NCBI GenBank assembly: GCA_010912705.1
Contig: POWB01000002.1
Location: 62,001 to 126,000 of the forward strand
Length of the DNA stretch: 64,000 bases
From: Halochromatium sp.
GTDB taxonomy: Bacteria; Pseudomonadota; Gammaproteobacteria; Chromatiales; Chromatiaceae
Direction of reading: 5' to 3'
The position numbers and the translations under genes were made by a program. Of this stretch, positions 1-8,708 are shown piece after piece. Each line of letters opens with the position of its first letter. Positions within the stretch are counted from its first letter, which is position 1. Below the pieces are notes generated by a model. That model was given only the letters and a program-made list of their open reading frames with translations, was not told the DNA's origin and ran no database searches.

Positions 1-1
1 T

Positions 2-790
2 GAGCACAACGGCTTCCTGATCTATGCCGGCGGTGACGACGTACTCGCCCTACTGCCGTTGGAGGATGCGCTATGCTGCGCCACGGCGATTCGTGCAGCC
101 TATCTGGAAACCTTCAAAGACGCCTTTAAGACCCATCAGAGTCCGTCAACGATCTCTGCCGCGGTCACCTTTGCCCACGTCAAGATCCCGCTGACCCGGC
201 TGCTGCGCGACAGCCATTATCTACTCGATGACATCGCCAAGGATGCCACGGGGCGTGATGCGCTGGCGGTGCGGGTGGTCAAGCAAAGCGGCGAGGCGCT
301 GCAGTGGGCGCAGCCTTGGGAATGCGCTTGGAGCGCCCAGCAACCCGGTCGACTCGCCATCGAGCAGTTGGCCGAGCAATTTGCCGCCAATGAAGCCAAC
401 GGTGAGGCCGCGGATTACAGCAGCAAGTTCTTCTATCGCGTCCGCGAGCGGTTTCGTTTCCTCAATCCATCGGCGAAGACGCCGCGGGCTGAGGCCGTCT
501 TCAGCCAAGACGAAACCATCTCGCTACTGGCGGTGGATTATCTCGCCTCCGGGGGGAATCGCGAACGGGGGTTAACACTCCCACAAGCCGAACAGCTGAT
601 TCGGCCCTTGGTCACGCAGTGCTACCCGGTGCAACGTTGCCAGTCGGGGGAGTCCGAGCCGCCCGGCAGCCTTCTGCTCGAACAACCGAGTGCAGAAACG
701 GGAGTCCGGTTCTACCAACAACCTCGCCTCGAGGCCGATGGCGCCCTACTGGTGCGCTTCCTCGCGCAAAAAGGAGCTGAACGCGCATGA
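2..790 (+). CDS. cmr2: Cas10/Cmr2, large subunit of type III-B CRISPR complex (5' partial)
   Basis: The window opens inside this gene. The frame is open from base 2, so the N-terminal HD and first palm domains lie outside. The visible part begins with the second palm (cyclase) domain. A GGDD motif is encoded at 29-40, in the context IYAGGDDVLALLPL. In active Cas10 proteins this motif makes cyclic oligoadenylate when target RNA is bound. The remaining ~240 residues form the helical C-terminal D4-like region. The stop codon overlaps the cmr3 start as ATGA, so translation is probably coupled. The intact GGDD together with csx16 downstream suggests cOA signalling is used. The CARF effector, cmr1 and the HD domain cannot be judged from this window. 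Confidence 0.93.
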   Translation, partial: EHNGFLIYAGGDDVLALLPLEDALCCATAIRAAYLETFKDAFKTHQSPSTISAAVTFAHVKIPLTRLLRDSHYLLDDIAKDATGRDALAVRVVKQSGEALQWAQPWECAWSAQQPGRLAIEQLAEQFAANEANGEAADYSSKFFYRVRERFRFLNPSAKTPRAEAVFSQDETISLLAVDYLASGGNRERGLTLPQAEQLIRPLVTQCYPVQRCQSGESEPPGSLLLEQPSAETGVRFYQQPRLEADGALLVRFLAQKGAERA

Positions 791-1911
791 ACGAGACCCA
801 ACAGTGGCGGTTCGATCCGCTCGATACCTGGTTCTTCCGCGAGGCCCGCGGCTTTGAGACCAGTGGTCACAACGAGTTGAGCAGCCTGTTCCCGCCGCCG
901 GCACGCACCGTCGCCGGCGCCATTCGTACCCTGATCGGCGAGCAGCAGGGGGTCGACTGGTCGCGTTTTCGCGAGGCGCCTGAGTCCGCCGCCCTGCGCA
1001 CGTTAATCGGCGATGGTGACACTCTCGGACAACTCCAGCAGCGCGGTCCCTATCCGCTGTACAACGGCGAACGGCTCTATCCGGTGCCGTTGCACCTGCT
1101 CGGCAAGGACGACGCCTATCGCTTTCTCGAGCCCGGCGATCCCGTGAGCTGCGATCTTGGCCGGGTGCGCCTGCCGAGGATTCGCGAGCAGGCTGCCGGG
1201 CCACTGCCAGGCGCCAAGCCCCTAGAGGGACATTGGCTCGGGCGCGACGACCTGCAGCGGGTGCTCATCGGCGAGCCACCGCAACAGGTCATCAAAGCGA
1301 GTGATCTCTATCACGTGGAGCCGCGTCTGGGCATCGCCCGCGATAACCGACGTCGCACTGGCCAAGAGGGCCTGCTCTACCAGACCCGCCATCTGCGCCC
1401 GCGCCCCGGGCTGGCGATCGGTGTCGAGACCGCGGGATTACCGGCGGCGCAGTGCCCCAAACCGGGTGTGATCCGCTTTGGTGGTGAGGCTCGTCCGAAC
1501 GCGGTCAGTCTTTATGAGCAACCTCCGGCCCGGCTTGCGGCGCCTCCGGCCACGCATCAACGTCTTCTGCTGATGCTGCTGACCCATGCCGACTTTGGCG
1601 ACGCTAACCATGGCTGGCTTCCGTCTAGCTTCGAGCCCAGCGAGCAAAACGGCGCGCGCGTCTGGAAAGGCGCGATCAAAGGCATCTGCCTGACCTTGGA
1701 GTGCGCCGTGCTCGGCAAGGCCGTGCGCGAGGGCGGCTGGGATCTGGCCCGTCAGCGCCCGCGCCCGGTGCGCAGCCTGGTCCCCGCGGGCAGCCTCTAT
1801 TTCTGCACCCTCGAGGCTGATCCCGCCACGGCCATTCAAACCTTGCATGGCGCGCAAGTCGGCCAAGACCGTGAACTCGGTCGCGGTGAGCTGGCCGTCG
1901 GTCTTTGGTAG
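787..1911 (+). CDS. cmr3: Cmr3, RAMP protein of type III-B complex
   Basis: This 374-residue protein has the N-terminal pattern of Cmr3: WRFDPLDTWFFREARGF, then SSLFPPPARTVAGAIRT. Cmr3 is a Cas5-like RAMP that caps the crRNA 5' handle together with Cas10 in the Cmr complex. A second RAMP-type stretch near residue 290 (ARVWKGAIKGICLTLE) and a glycine-rich end are also present. The start overlaps the cmr2 stop and the length is normal for the family. Its position between cmr2 and cmr4 supports the call. Confidence 0.92.
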   Translation: MNETQQWRFDPLDTWFFREARGFETSGHNELSSLFPPPARTVAGAIRTLIGEQQGVDWSRFREAPESAALRTLIGDGDTLGQLQQRGPYPLYNGERLYPVPLHLLGKDDAYRFLEPGDPVSCDLGRVRLPRIREQAAGPLPGAKPLEGHWLGRDDLQRVLIGEPPQQVIKASDLYHVEPRLGIARDNRRRTGQEGLLYQTRHLRPRPGLAIGVETAGLPAAQCPKPGVIRFGGEARPNAVSLYEQPPARLAAPPATHQRLLLMLLTHADFGDANHGWLPSSFEPSEQNGARVWKGAIKGICLTLECAVLGKAVREGGWDLARQRPRPVRSLVPAGSLYFCTLEADPATAIQTLHGAQVGQDRELGRGELAVGLW

Positions 1912-1921
1912 CACGAACGAG

Positions 1922-2830
1922 ATGGACACTATGGAAACCACGAGTCAAACCGCCTTACTCGGTCTGCTGGCCGAAACCTCTATCCATGCCGGCGCTGGTC
2001 AAAGCGGCGGCGTGATCGACCTGCCGATCCAACGTGAGGCGCACACCGCCTGGCCGGTGATCTTCGGCTCCGCCGTCAAGGGTGCCCTGCGTGCCTTGGC
2101 TGAGGAGCGCATAGAGACAACAGCACCTTGGCTGACCAGCGTCTTTGGCCCTGACACTCACAACGCCTCCGACCATGCCGGCGCCCTGCTGGTCGGCGAT
2201 GCCCGGCTGCTGCTGCTACCGGTGCGCTCGTTGACCAGTCACTTCAAATGGGTGACTTGTCCGGCGCTGCTCAAGCGCTTTGCCGCCGATGCCGCGCGGC
2301 TTGGCCTCCCTTGCTTCGCGGTGGATGCGATTCCCAAGGTCGAGGGTCGGGACTTGGCGCTGTTACCCGAACCTGGCCCCGAGGCGCTCTATCTGGAGGA
2401 GTTTCGCCTGCGCACCGAGTCGGCGGATTTTGGGACCATCCTGCCCATCCTCGCTGGACTGATGGCCCGTCCTGATGCGCGGGACGCGCTGGGTAAGCAA
2501 CTGGCCTTGGTCGATGATGACCGCTTCAATCATTTAGCCCAGTTCGCTACTCCAGTCAATGCCCATGTCTGCATCGACAATCAGCGCAAGACGGTCAAGC
2601 CTGGCGCGCTCTGGTACGAGGAGACGCTGCCGCCTGACACTCTGCTCACGGTGGCGCTGCACGCCCAAGGAACACGTCAGCAGGGCCAGAAGCGCAGCGC
2701 CGCCGAGGTACTCGCTCATGTGACCCGCGATCTCCTTGGAGAGCGGCCTTATTTGCAGCTCGGGGGCAATGAGACCGTTGGCATGGGTTGGTGCAAGGTC
2801 AGCATGCAGGCTGCGGGGGTGGAAGGATGA
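1922..2830 (+). CDS. cmr4: Cmr4, backbone and RNA-cleaving RAMP subunit of type III-B complex
   Basis: A 302-residue Cas7-like RAMP. In the segment GGVIDLPIQREAHT, Asp33 (counted from this start) matches the aspartate that cuts target RNA at 6-nt intervals in Cmr4. It is followed by the RAMP signature IFGSAVKGALRALAEER. The C-terminus carries LQLGGNETVGMGWC, typical of the family. An in-frame ATG exists at 1847, but it lies well inside cmr3. The ATG at 1922, or the one at 1931, follows the cmr3 stop by about 10-20 nt and fits the family N-terminus better. The stop overlaps cmr5 as ATGA. Confidence 0.92.
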   Translation: MDTMETTSQTALLGLLAETSIHAGAGQSGGVIDLPIQREAHTAWPVIFGSAVKGALRALAEERIETTAPWLTSVFGPDTHNASDHAGALLVGDARLLLLPVRSLTSHFKWVTCPALLKRFAADAARLGLPCFAVDAIPKVEGRDLALLPEPGPEALYLEEFRLRTESADFGTILPILAGLMARPDARDALGKQLALVDDDRFNHLAQFATPVNAHVCIDNQRKTVKPGALWYEETLPPDTLLTVALHAQGTRQQGQKRSAAEVLAHVTRDLLGERPYLQLGGNETVGMGWCKVSMQAAGVEG

Positions 2831-3453
2831 GCAACGGCAGAGGCTCTAAGCGGAAACACAACAAGTCCGCCAAAAATGCGACAGCGAGCGCATCCACACA
2901 GACCGCACCGGTGACGATTCGGCGAGCTTCAACGGCCCCCACGGAGGAAGCCGCTGCACCTAGCTCCGCGTTGCATGCGCAAGCAAAGGCATCCGCATCG
3001 GCGCCCGCTCCAAAGTCCTGCTCACCAGCCTTTGCCACGCCAGAGCAGGCGCGCGCCCGCTTTGCCCTGGAGCGCATCCAGGCGCTGCGCGACGAATGGC
3101 AGGAGAAGCTCAAGGAGCAAAAGGAATTCAACAGCTACGCCAGTGCCATGCCATTCATGATCCGCGCGAACGGGCTGGGCCAGACGGCTGCGTTCTACCG
3201 CCGCAAGGGCACCGACCATGTGTACTTCCGCCTCTACGCACTGCTGGGTGCTTGGCTGAGCCAACCGCAACGCCCGTTCGAGGGCAAACCCGATCTGCTC
3301 GAGGCCATCACTCAGTGCGACCAAGAGACCTATCTGGTGGCACAGATCGAGGCCCTGCTGTTTCTGGACTGGGTCAAGAAGCTGGCCAGCGCCTTCCTGG
3401 CCCGTGAAGAGGATCAAACGGCGACCACCGCGGCGACGGAGGCCCAGCCATGA
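2827..3453 (+). CDS. cmr5: Cmr5, small subunit of type III-B complex, with long N-terminal extension
   Basis: This 208-residue protein is about 70 residues longer than usual Cmr5 proteins. Residues 1 to ~70 are low complexity, rich in Ala, Ser, Thr, Pro and Lys, and look disordered. From about residue 73 the normal helical Cmr5 fold follows, with PEQARARFALERIQALRDEW, SYASAMPFMIRANGLGQTAAF and the C-terminal VAQIEALLFLDWVKKLASAF. Cmr5 lines the Cas7 backbone along the target RNA. The start is fixed by the ATGA overlap with cmr4, and the stop overlaps cmr6. The function of the extension is unknown. Confidence 0.9.
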   Translation: MSNGRGSKRKHNKSAKNATASASTQTAPVTIRRASTAPTEEAAAPSSALHAQAKASASAPAPKSCSPAFATPEQARARFALERIQALRDEWQEKLKEQKEFNSYASAMPFMIRANGLGQTAAFYRRKGTDHVYFRLYALLGAWLSQPQRPFEGKPDLLEAITQCDQETYLVAQIEALLFLDWVKKLASAFLAREEDQTATTAATEAQP

Positions 3454-4697
3454 ACTTACCGCTCTATCGCGATCATCAGGCCCCGTCGACGCTGCCCGAG
3501 ACCGGCCATCGCGGACTCTGGTATGAGCGCTTTTTCGATCGCTATGACGTTGACTGGACCGTGCTCAAAGAGAAAAAGGACAGCAAAGGGAAACGCCTAC
3601 AGCGCGAAGGCAAGGCGAGTTGGGTCGAAGACAACGCCAAGCTCGCGGGTCAGGGCGATACCCTGGATCTGGCCGTCCAACGCCAGCTCGCACTGGCGAC
3701 AACACTCGGCGGACGCGGCGCCGTGTTCCAGGCCGACTGGCACTTCGCGACCGGACTCGGCCTGCCGCATCCGGTCGAGAATGGGTTCGCCTGGCATCCC
3801 ACCCTGGGCGTGCCCTATCTGGCTGGTAGCGCGGTCAAGGGCTTGGTGCGCGCCTGGGTCGAGGTCTGGGATGAGTCGCTCGGGGATGCCAACAGCAAGC
3901 CACGCCAACAGCGGCTCGAGCACTGGTTTGGCTTCGCCGATCAGCCCGTTTCCGTCGACGGCCAGGTGGGCGAACGCCGCGCCAGTCAGGCCGGCGCCTT
4001 TCTCTTCTTCGACGCCCTGCCGCTCAAACCGGTCTGTCTGCGTGCCGATGTGATGACCCCGCACTTGGGCAAATGGTATGAGCAAGGCGGCGAGATCGAG
4101 GACTGGCGTCATGAACCGGACAAGGTGCCAGCCGATTGGCACGCCCCGGTGCCGGTGCCCTTCTTAGTTGTCGACAAGCCATCGCTGTTATTCAGCATCG
4201 CACCGCGTTGTCCAGATTGTCCCAAGGAGGAGCTGGATGCCGTTTTCAAGGCACTGAAACAGGCGCTGCAGTGGCTGGGCGCGGGCGCCAAGACGGCGGT
4301 TGGTTATGGGCTGATGCAGGAGGATGAGAAGGCGACGAGCGACCTGTATCAGGATCAAGAGCGGCGCGAGCAGCAACACAAGCAAGCCGCTGAGGACAGG
4401 CGTCAAGAAGCCGAACGCCAGGCCCAGCGAGCAAACCTCGATCCCTTCGAGCGCGCCTTGCTCGAGTTGATCGACGCGCGGCCCAATCCGCAACAGAGCG
4501 AGATCGCTTATCTGATTGCTGAGGTCAAGAACGGCCGCTGGCAGGGACAGGAAAAACAGGATGTCGCGCGCTGGCTGCAGGCCCGGATGCAGACTACCAA
4601 GGGGCAATGGAAACCAGAATCCAAGGCGAAGAAACCAGAGAAGGATCGCGAACACCAAAACACCTTGCTGGTCATGCAATGGCTCAAGGATGGCTGA
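3450..4697 (+). CDS. cmr6: Cmr6, RAMP subunit of type III-B complex, with charged C-terminal extension
   Basis: A 415-residue Cmr6 with the motif HPVENGFAWHPTLGVPY, followed by the RAMP signature AGSAVKGLVRAWVE near residues 120-140 and GAGAKTAVGYGLM near residue 280. Cmr6 sits at the 3' end of the crRNA backbone. After residue ~290 a strongly charged, probably coiled-coil region begins (RREQQHKQAAEDRRQEAERQ). A small helical domain of ~100 residues follows that typical Cmr6 proteins (~250-300 residues) lack. The start overlaps the cmr5 stop. Confidence 0.9.
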   Translation: MNLPLYRDHQAPSTLPETGHRGLWYERFFDRYDVDWTVLKEKKDSKGKRLQREGKASWVEDNAKLAGQGDTLDLAVQRQLALATTLGGRGAVFQADWHFATGLGLPHPVENGFAWHPTLGVPYLAGSAVKGLVRAWVEVWDESLGDANSKPRQQRLEHWFGFADQPVSVDGQVGERRASQAGAFLFFDALPLKPVCLRADVMTPHLGKWYEQGGEIEDWRHEPDKVPADWHAPVPVPFLVVDKPSLLFSIAPRCPDCPKEELDAVFKALKQALQWLGAGAKTAVGYGLMQEDEKATSDLYQDQERREQQHKQAAEDRRQEAERQAQRANLDPFERALLELIDARPNPQQSEIAYLIAEVKNGRWQGQEKQDVARWLQARMQTTKGQWKPESKAKKPEKDREHQNTLLVMQWLKDG

Positions 4698-4731
4698 GGG
4701 TAAAGTTCGCACCCAGCCAGGGTACAAAACC

Positions 4732-5025
4732 ATGACCATCTACTTCGTCACCCGCCATCCTGGTGCCCGCGATTGGGCTGCAGAAGAGGGACTGACCGTA
4801 GAGTGCGTGCTCGCGCATCTTGACCCGGCGATCATCAGGCCAGGCGACCTGGTCATTGGATCGCTGCCGGTCAACCTCGCCGCCGAGGTCTGCGCGCGCG
4901 GCGGGCGCTACCTGCACCTCTCGTTGGATCTACCGCCCGAGCTGCGCGGACGCGAGCTCAGCGCCGAGCAGATGCGCGCCTGTGGCGCCTGCATTGAGGA
5001 GTACCAGGTGAGCCGACGATCCTGA
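4732..5025 (+). CDS. csx16: Csx16 family protein, type III accessory, predicted ring nuclease
   Basis: A 97-residue protein. It matches the Csx16 (VVA1548) pattern: N-terminal TIYFVTRHPGARDWA, central HLDPAIIRPGDLVIGSLPVN, then AAEVCARGGRYLHLSLDLP and RGRELSAEQMRACGA. Csx16 proteins occur only with type III systems. Comparative work on CARF-linked proteins proposed them as ring nucleases that destroy cyclic oligoadenylates and switch the response off. The ATG at 4732 gives the usual family N-terminus. An in-frame ATG at 4690 overlaps the end of cmr6 and would add 14 residues. It is last in the Cmr operon, with a 109-bp gap before cas8b. Confidence 0.85.
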   Translation: MTIYFVTRHPGARDWAAEEGLTVECVLAHLDPAIIRPGDLVIGSLPVNLAAEVCARGGRYLHLSLDLPPELRGRELSAEQMRACGACIEEYQVSRRS

Positions 5026-5033
5026 TTGGCAAA

Positions 5034-5049
5034 TTGGCAAGCTTGCGAA
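5034..5049. promoter_or_regulatory. Palindromic motif upstream of cas8b, possible operator
   Basis: The sequence TTGGCAAGCTTGCGAA contains the perfect 10-bp palindrome GCAAGCTTGC and ends 85 bp before the cas8b start. Its exact reverse complement lies at 11807-11822, 77 bp before cas1. It is preceded by another TTGGCAAA half-site at 5026-5033. A role as a regulator-binding site is inferred from placement only. Confidence 0.45.
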
Positions 5050-5134
5050 AGCAGCCAGAGGCGATGCTGTTCGGCATCATGGCATCAGGCTTTGCCAAGG
5101 GCAGCAGCACTCATAGCAAAGGATTCGATCACGC

Positions 5135-6919
5135 ATGTTCCAACGTCTCTATGAACTCAGCCAATGCCTACCCGAGCGGGAGTCCTGGGAGCGCCTGAAT
5201 GAAGGCATGCCTGACCAATACGATCGGGGACTGGCGCTCTGCTTCGACGCCGCTGGCCAGTGGTGCGGCGTGCGCACCTACAACGGCAACCAGGGTGTGT
5301 TCTATCGCTCGGGTCCACCGAATGGCACCGACTTCACACCTTGCTGCAAGCTGGCAGGCAATACCGCCAATCGCTTGGCAAGCACTATCGAAGCCTGCGC
5401 GCAAGCACCTGAGCTCAGTGCACAGCAACGCCAATGGCTGACTGACAGCCTCGCCAGCTTCCGCACCCGTCAGGCGGCCATCTGGGCCGAGGTCGAGCAG
5501 GCCCGTCAGAGTGCCGGTATCGACGACAAGACGCACCTTGGCTATGTCTACTGGGCTGATGCGCAGATGCAGCCGGTGCATGGCTGGCCTGAGATTCAGG
5601 CGCTGGTGGTCCGCCAAGTGGTGAAGACCTTCGCAAACAAGGGTGGTGTACGCGAAGGCGCGACCTGTGCCGTGTGCGGCGGCGATGAACGACGCGTCTA
5701 TGGCAACTACAGCGTGCTCGCCTGCTACAACCTGAACAATCGTGGCAGCATCGCTGGCGGTTTCCGCGCACAGCAAGCACATCGCAACCTTCCAGTTTGC
5801 GGTGATTGCGCGCTCGCCATTGCCAATAGCTTTACCTTTGCCGAGACGTACCTCAGCAGCAGCATGGCCGGGCAGACCTATCTGGTGTTGCCCTATAGCA
5901 ATGCGCCTGAGGTGCGCGAGGAACTTCGCCTACGCCTCGGACAGCGTCCGCAACGCTACAGCCTGGGTAAGGCCCGTGATCTGATCGCGGATGAATGGGC
6001 ACTGATGGACGAATTTGCTGACTCTGGCGATCAACTGGCCCTCGCCCTGGTCTTCTTCAAGCAGCAAAAGGCCGCTTGGCGTGTGCAAGCCGAGGTGCAG
6101 CAACTGCTGCCAAGCCGTTTGCATGCGCTGCAGGATGCAGCCAAGGCGATCGCGCGCGCCGAGGATCTGATCACGATCACTAAGAAACAGGAAGAACAAC
6201 CCGTTCAGATCGGCGCCGGCACCTTCAGGACCTTCTCCGGCGCTGGCGACAAGCCTAGCGAGGAAACCCTACGTGATTGGCTAGCCGCGCTCTTTGCCGG
6301 GCGTGCCATCGACCGCCGCCACTTTTTGCATGCCCTAGTCGCCAAGCTGATCGCGACCGGTCGTGCCAACCCCAGCTTTTTGCACTGGACCACCCGCCAG
6401 GCCTGGGGCCTATACCGCTATGCCAGCCAGGTCCGTCTGATCGTTTCCGCTCCCACGGAGGAACACCCCGCCATGTCCGACGTCATCCCCGAGAGCCCTT
6501 ATGGACGCTATGTGCGCGAGCACGCTGACTTCTTTCGTCGCCCCGAGCTGGTGGTCGCCTTCCTCACCGGCTGTTATGCCGCTACGGTAGCCTCTGTTCA
6601 ATACCAGGAGCGCAAAGCCCAGCCCTTCACCAAGAAATTCATCGGCCGTTTGCTGACCCGTCAACACCTGCAGCGGCTCTATCGCGAGGGGCACGGCAAG
6701 CTCGCCCAATACGGCAAGCTCGGCCTTGTCATCACCCGTCTCGATCCGGACCTGGCCAACGCCTGGGTCGCCTGCGCCGATGCGTGGGCGATCAGCGATG
6801 AAGAAGCCACCTTCGCCTTCACCATTGGCTACAGCCTGGCCTATCGGATCGGACAGTTGGACCGCGCCGCGCTCGCCGACGCTGAGGCTGAGGCTGAGGC
6901 TGAGGCCGATCAGGTCTGA
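5135..6919 (+). CDS. cas8b: Cas8b (Csh1/TM1802 type), large subunit of type I-B Cascade
   Basis: A 594-residue protein of the Csh1/TM1802 type. A zinc-ribbon-like Cys pair set is visible at C178-x2-C181 (CAVCGG) and C222-x2-C225 (CGDC), as in many Cas8b proteins. Its place directly before a Csh2-type cas7 also identifies it. Cas8b recognises the PAM and holds the non-target strand in the I-B complex. The C-terminus ends in an Ala/Glu tail made by four GAGGCT units (6881-6906), which may vary in length between strains. It is the first gene of the I-B operon, 109 bp after csx16, with an AAAGGA stretch about 11 nt before the ATG. Confidence 0.87.
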   Translation: MFQRLYELSQCLPERESWERLNEGMPDQYDRGLALCFDAAGQWCGVRTYNGNQGVFYRSGPPNGTDFTPCCKLAGNTANRLASTIEACAQAPELSAQQRQWLTDSLASFRTRQAAIWAEVEQARQSAGIDDKTHLGYVYWADAQMQPVHGWPEIQALVVRQVVKTFANKGGVREGATCAVCGGDERRVYGNYSVLACYNLNNRGSIAGGFRAQQAHRNLPVCGDCALAIANSFTFAETYLSSSMAGQTYLVLPYSNAPEVREELRLRLGQRPQRYSLGKARDLIADEWALMDEFADSGDQLALALVFFKQQKAAWRVQAEVQQLLPSRLHALQDAAKAIARAEDLITITKKQEEQPVQIGAGTFRTFSGAGDKPSEETLRDWLAALFAGRAIDRRHFLHALVAKLIATGRANPSFLHWTTRQAWGLYRYASQVRLIVSAPTEEHPAMSDVIPESPYGRYVREHADFFRRPELVVAFLTGCYAATVASVQYQERKAQPFTKKFIGRLLTRQHLQRLYREGHGKLAQYGKLGLVITRLDPDLANAWVACADAWAISDEEATFAFTIGYSLAYRIGQLDRAALADAEAEAEAEADQV

Positions 6920-6978
6920 CTGAACACCGAGCCATGGGCTCACCTGAACCTCTCCAACCTGTCAAGGAGACCGACACC

Positions 6979-7965
6979 ATGTCCGTCATCAGCCACCGCT
7001 ACGAGATCCTATTCCTCTACGAGACCAAGGACTGCAACCCAAACGGCGATCCCCTCGACGAGAATCGCCCACGCACCGATCCCGAGACCGGCGAGGCGAC
7101 CATCAGCGATGTGCGCATCAAGCGCACCGTGCGCGACTACCTCTTGAGCCTGGAGCCGGACGCCAAGCAGCGCCTCGACGCCGGGCGCGAGATATTGATC
7201 CGCGACACCCTCAAGCCAGATGGACATCTGGCCCAGGGCGAGGATCGCGCCGAGCAATTCCTCGATGCCGCAGCCAAGGGCAAGAAGGGCGAGGTCAAAC
7301 GCCAAGCGGTGCAGGAGGCGGTATTGTCGGCTTGCATCGATGCGCGCCTGTTCGGTGCCACCCTGCCGCTCGGCAAGACCAATCCCTCGTTGCAACTGAC
7401 CGGCCCGGTTCAGTTCGCGGCCTTCAATCGCTCCTTGCATCGCGTCAGCCCAATGCTGGTCCAGCAAACCGCCGCCTATGCCGGCAGTGCCTCGGCCAAT
7501 CAGAAATCCTTCGCCGAGCGCTGGCTGCTGCCTTATGCGTTGATCGCGGCCTATGGTGTCGTCAACGAGACCGCCGCGCACACCACTGGGCTGAGCGAGA
7601 CCGACCTCAAGTACCTGCTCGAAGGCCTCTGGCAGGGCACCGCCGCACTCAACACCCATTCCAAGCTCGGTCATGATCCGCTGTTGCTGGTGGTGGCCGA
7701 GTATCAGCCTGGCTATCGCCTCGGTGCGCTGACGCACCGCATCGCACTGGTCGACAAGTGCGGCGAGGACACGGCGCTGCGCTCGACCCGCGACTATAAG
7801 CTTGATGTCAGCGAGTTGCTGGCCGCCTGGCGCGACTATGCGCCCTTGAATGGGCTGCAAGTGCTCCAAGACCCGCGTCTGCAGTGCCAAGCGCAGGGGG
7901 AGCAAGCCCTGTTCACGGCGCTGGCCCAACAGGCCAACTTGCCGGTCAAGGCGCTCGATCTCTAG
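6979..7965 (+). CDS. cas7: Cas7 (Csh2), backbone subunit of type I-B Cascade
   Basis: A 328-residue protein with the clear Csh2 start HRYEILFLYETKDCNPNGDP, followed by DPETGEATISDVRIKRTVRD near residues 32-52 and VRLFG/GKTNPSLQLTGPVQF-type sequence near 125-145. Csh2 polymerises along the crRNA in type I-B complexes. The ATG at 6979 is preceded by AAGGAGA at 6964-6970. This is a better site than the in-frame ATG at 6934, which would add 15 unconserved residues. It lies 2 bp before cas5. Confidence 0.93.
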   Translation: MSVISHRYEILFLYETKDCNPNGDPLDENRPRTDPETGEATISDVRIKRTVRDYLLSLEPDAKQRLDAGREILIRDTLKPDGHLAQGEDRAEQFLDAAAKGKKGEVKRQAVQEAVLSACIDARLFGATLPLGKTNPSLQLTGPVQFAAFNRSLHRVSPMLVQQTAAYAGSASANQKSFAERWLLPYALIAAYGVVNETAAHTTGLSETDLKYLLEGLWQGTAALNTHSKLGHDPLLLVVAEYQPGYRLGALTHRIALVDKCGEDTALRSTRDYKLDVSELLAAWRDYAPLNGLQVLQDPRLQCQAQGEQALFTALAQQANLPVKALDL

Positions 7966-7967
7966 CC

Positions 7968-8708
7968 ATGCGCACCCTGAGCTTCGACATCCGCGGTGAC
8001 TTAGGGCTGTTCAAAAAGCCCTATTCGCCGATGAGCCCGGTGAGCTTTCCCTTGCCGCCACCACCGTCAGTGCTGGGGATGCTCGGCGCGGTACTGGGCT
8101 TGGGCAAGGAGGATTACCATCAAGCGCTCGGTTGGGAGCAGGTGCGGATTGCGGTTGGCTTGCGCGCTCCGGTGCGGGTCTTCCGCGCCGCGCTCAATCT
8201 CCTTCAGACCAAGGATGGCACCGATGGCTATTTTCGCCCGCGTGCCGGGCAGAACACCCATACCCAAGTGCCCTGCGAACTGCTGCGCGAGCCGAGCTTT
8301 CGGATTTATGTCGCCGGTCTACCGGATGCGCTCGCCGATGAGTTGGCCGACGTGCTTCGCGCCGGGCGCAGCGCCTACACCGTCACGCTTGGGTTGGCGA
8401 ATTGCCTGGCTGATCTGCGCTGGGTCGGTGACGACATCGCCGAGCCTGTCAAAGCGCGCGACCAACAGGGGCAAGATGGCAGCGTCTGGGAGGCCAGTAC
8501 CGCCGTGCCGCTCGCCCCTGGACTGCGCATACGCTACGAAGAGGCTCGCCGTTATCACCGCCTGCGCATCCCGGCCTGCATGGATGGGCAACGGGTGGTG
8601 CATCGCTATCAGGAAATCGTCCTCGCCGAAGACGGGCAGCCGATCCGCGGCCAGGGTGGAATGGGAGTGCTTTATGCCGTTGGCTCCGACTTCATTGCCT
8701 TTCTCTGA
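7968..8708 (+). CDS. cas5: Cas5 (type I-B), crRNA 5'-handle-binding subunit
   Basis: A 246-residue protein starting MRTLSFDIRGDLGLFKKPYS, then FPLPPPPSVLGMLGAVLGL, the glycine-rich N-terminal RAMP pattern of Cas5h/Cas5b. Cas5 binds the 5' handle of the crRNA and links Cas8b to the Cas7 backbone. The start is 2 bp after the cas7 stop. The 3' end overlaps the cas3 start by 35 bp in another frame. Confidence 0.92.
   Translation: MRTLSFDIRGDLGLFKKPYSPMSPVSFPLPPPPSVLGMLGAVLGLGKEDYHQALGWEQVRIAVGLRAPVRVFRAALNLLQTKDGTDGYFRPRAGQNTHTQVPCELLREPSFRIYVAGLPDALADELADVLRAGRSAYTVTLGLANCLADLRWVGDDIAEPVKARDQQGQDGSVWEASTAVPLAPGLRIRYEEARRYHRLRIPACMDGQRVVHRYQEIVLAEDGQPIRGQGGMGVLYAVGSDFIAFL

Noticed and set aside
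1-5025. Claim that cmr1 is missing and the III-B system is incomplete
   Set aside because: The window begins inside cmr2, so cmr1 may lie just upstream. Absence cannot be judged.
7009-7929. 306-residue minus-strand open frame opposite cas7
   Set aside because: It is a shadow of cas7, with no ribosome-binding site and no domain.
8149-8673. Upstream extension of the cas3 frame
   Set aside because: It lies inside cas5 and reads as Arg/Pro-rich out-of-frame sequence. The HD domain starts properly after the ATG at 8674.
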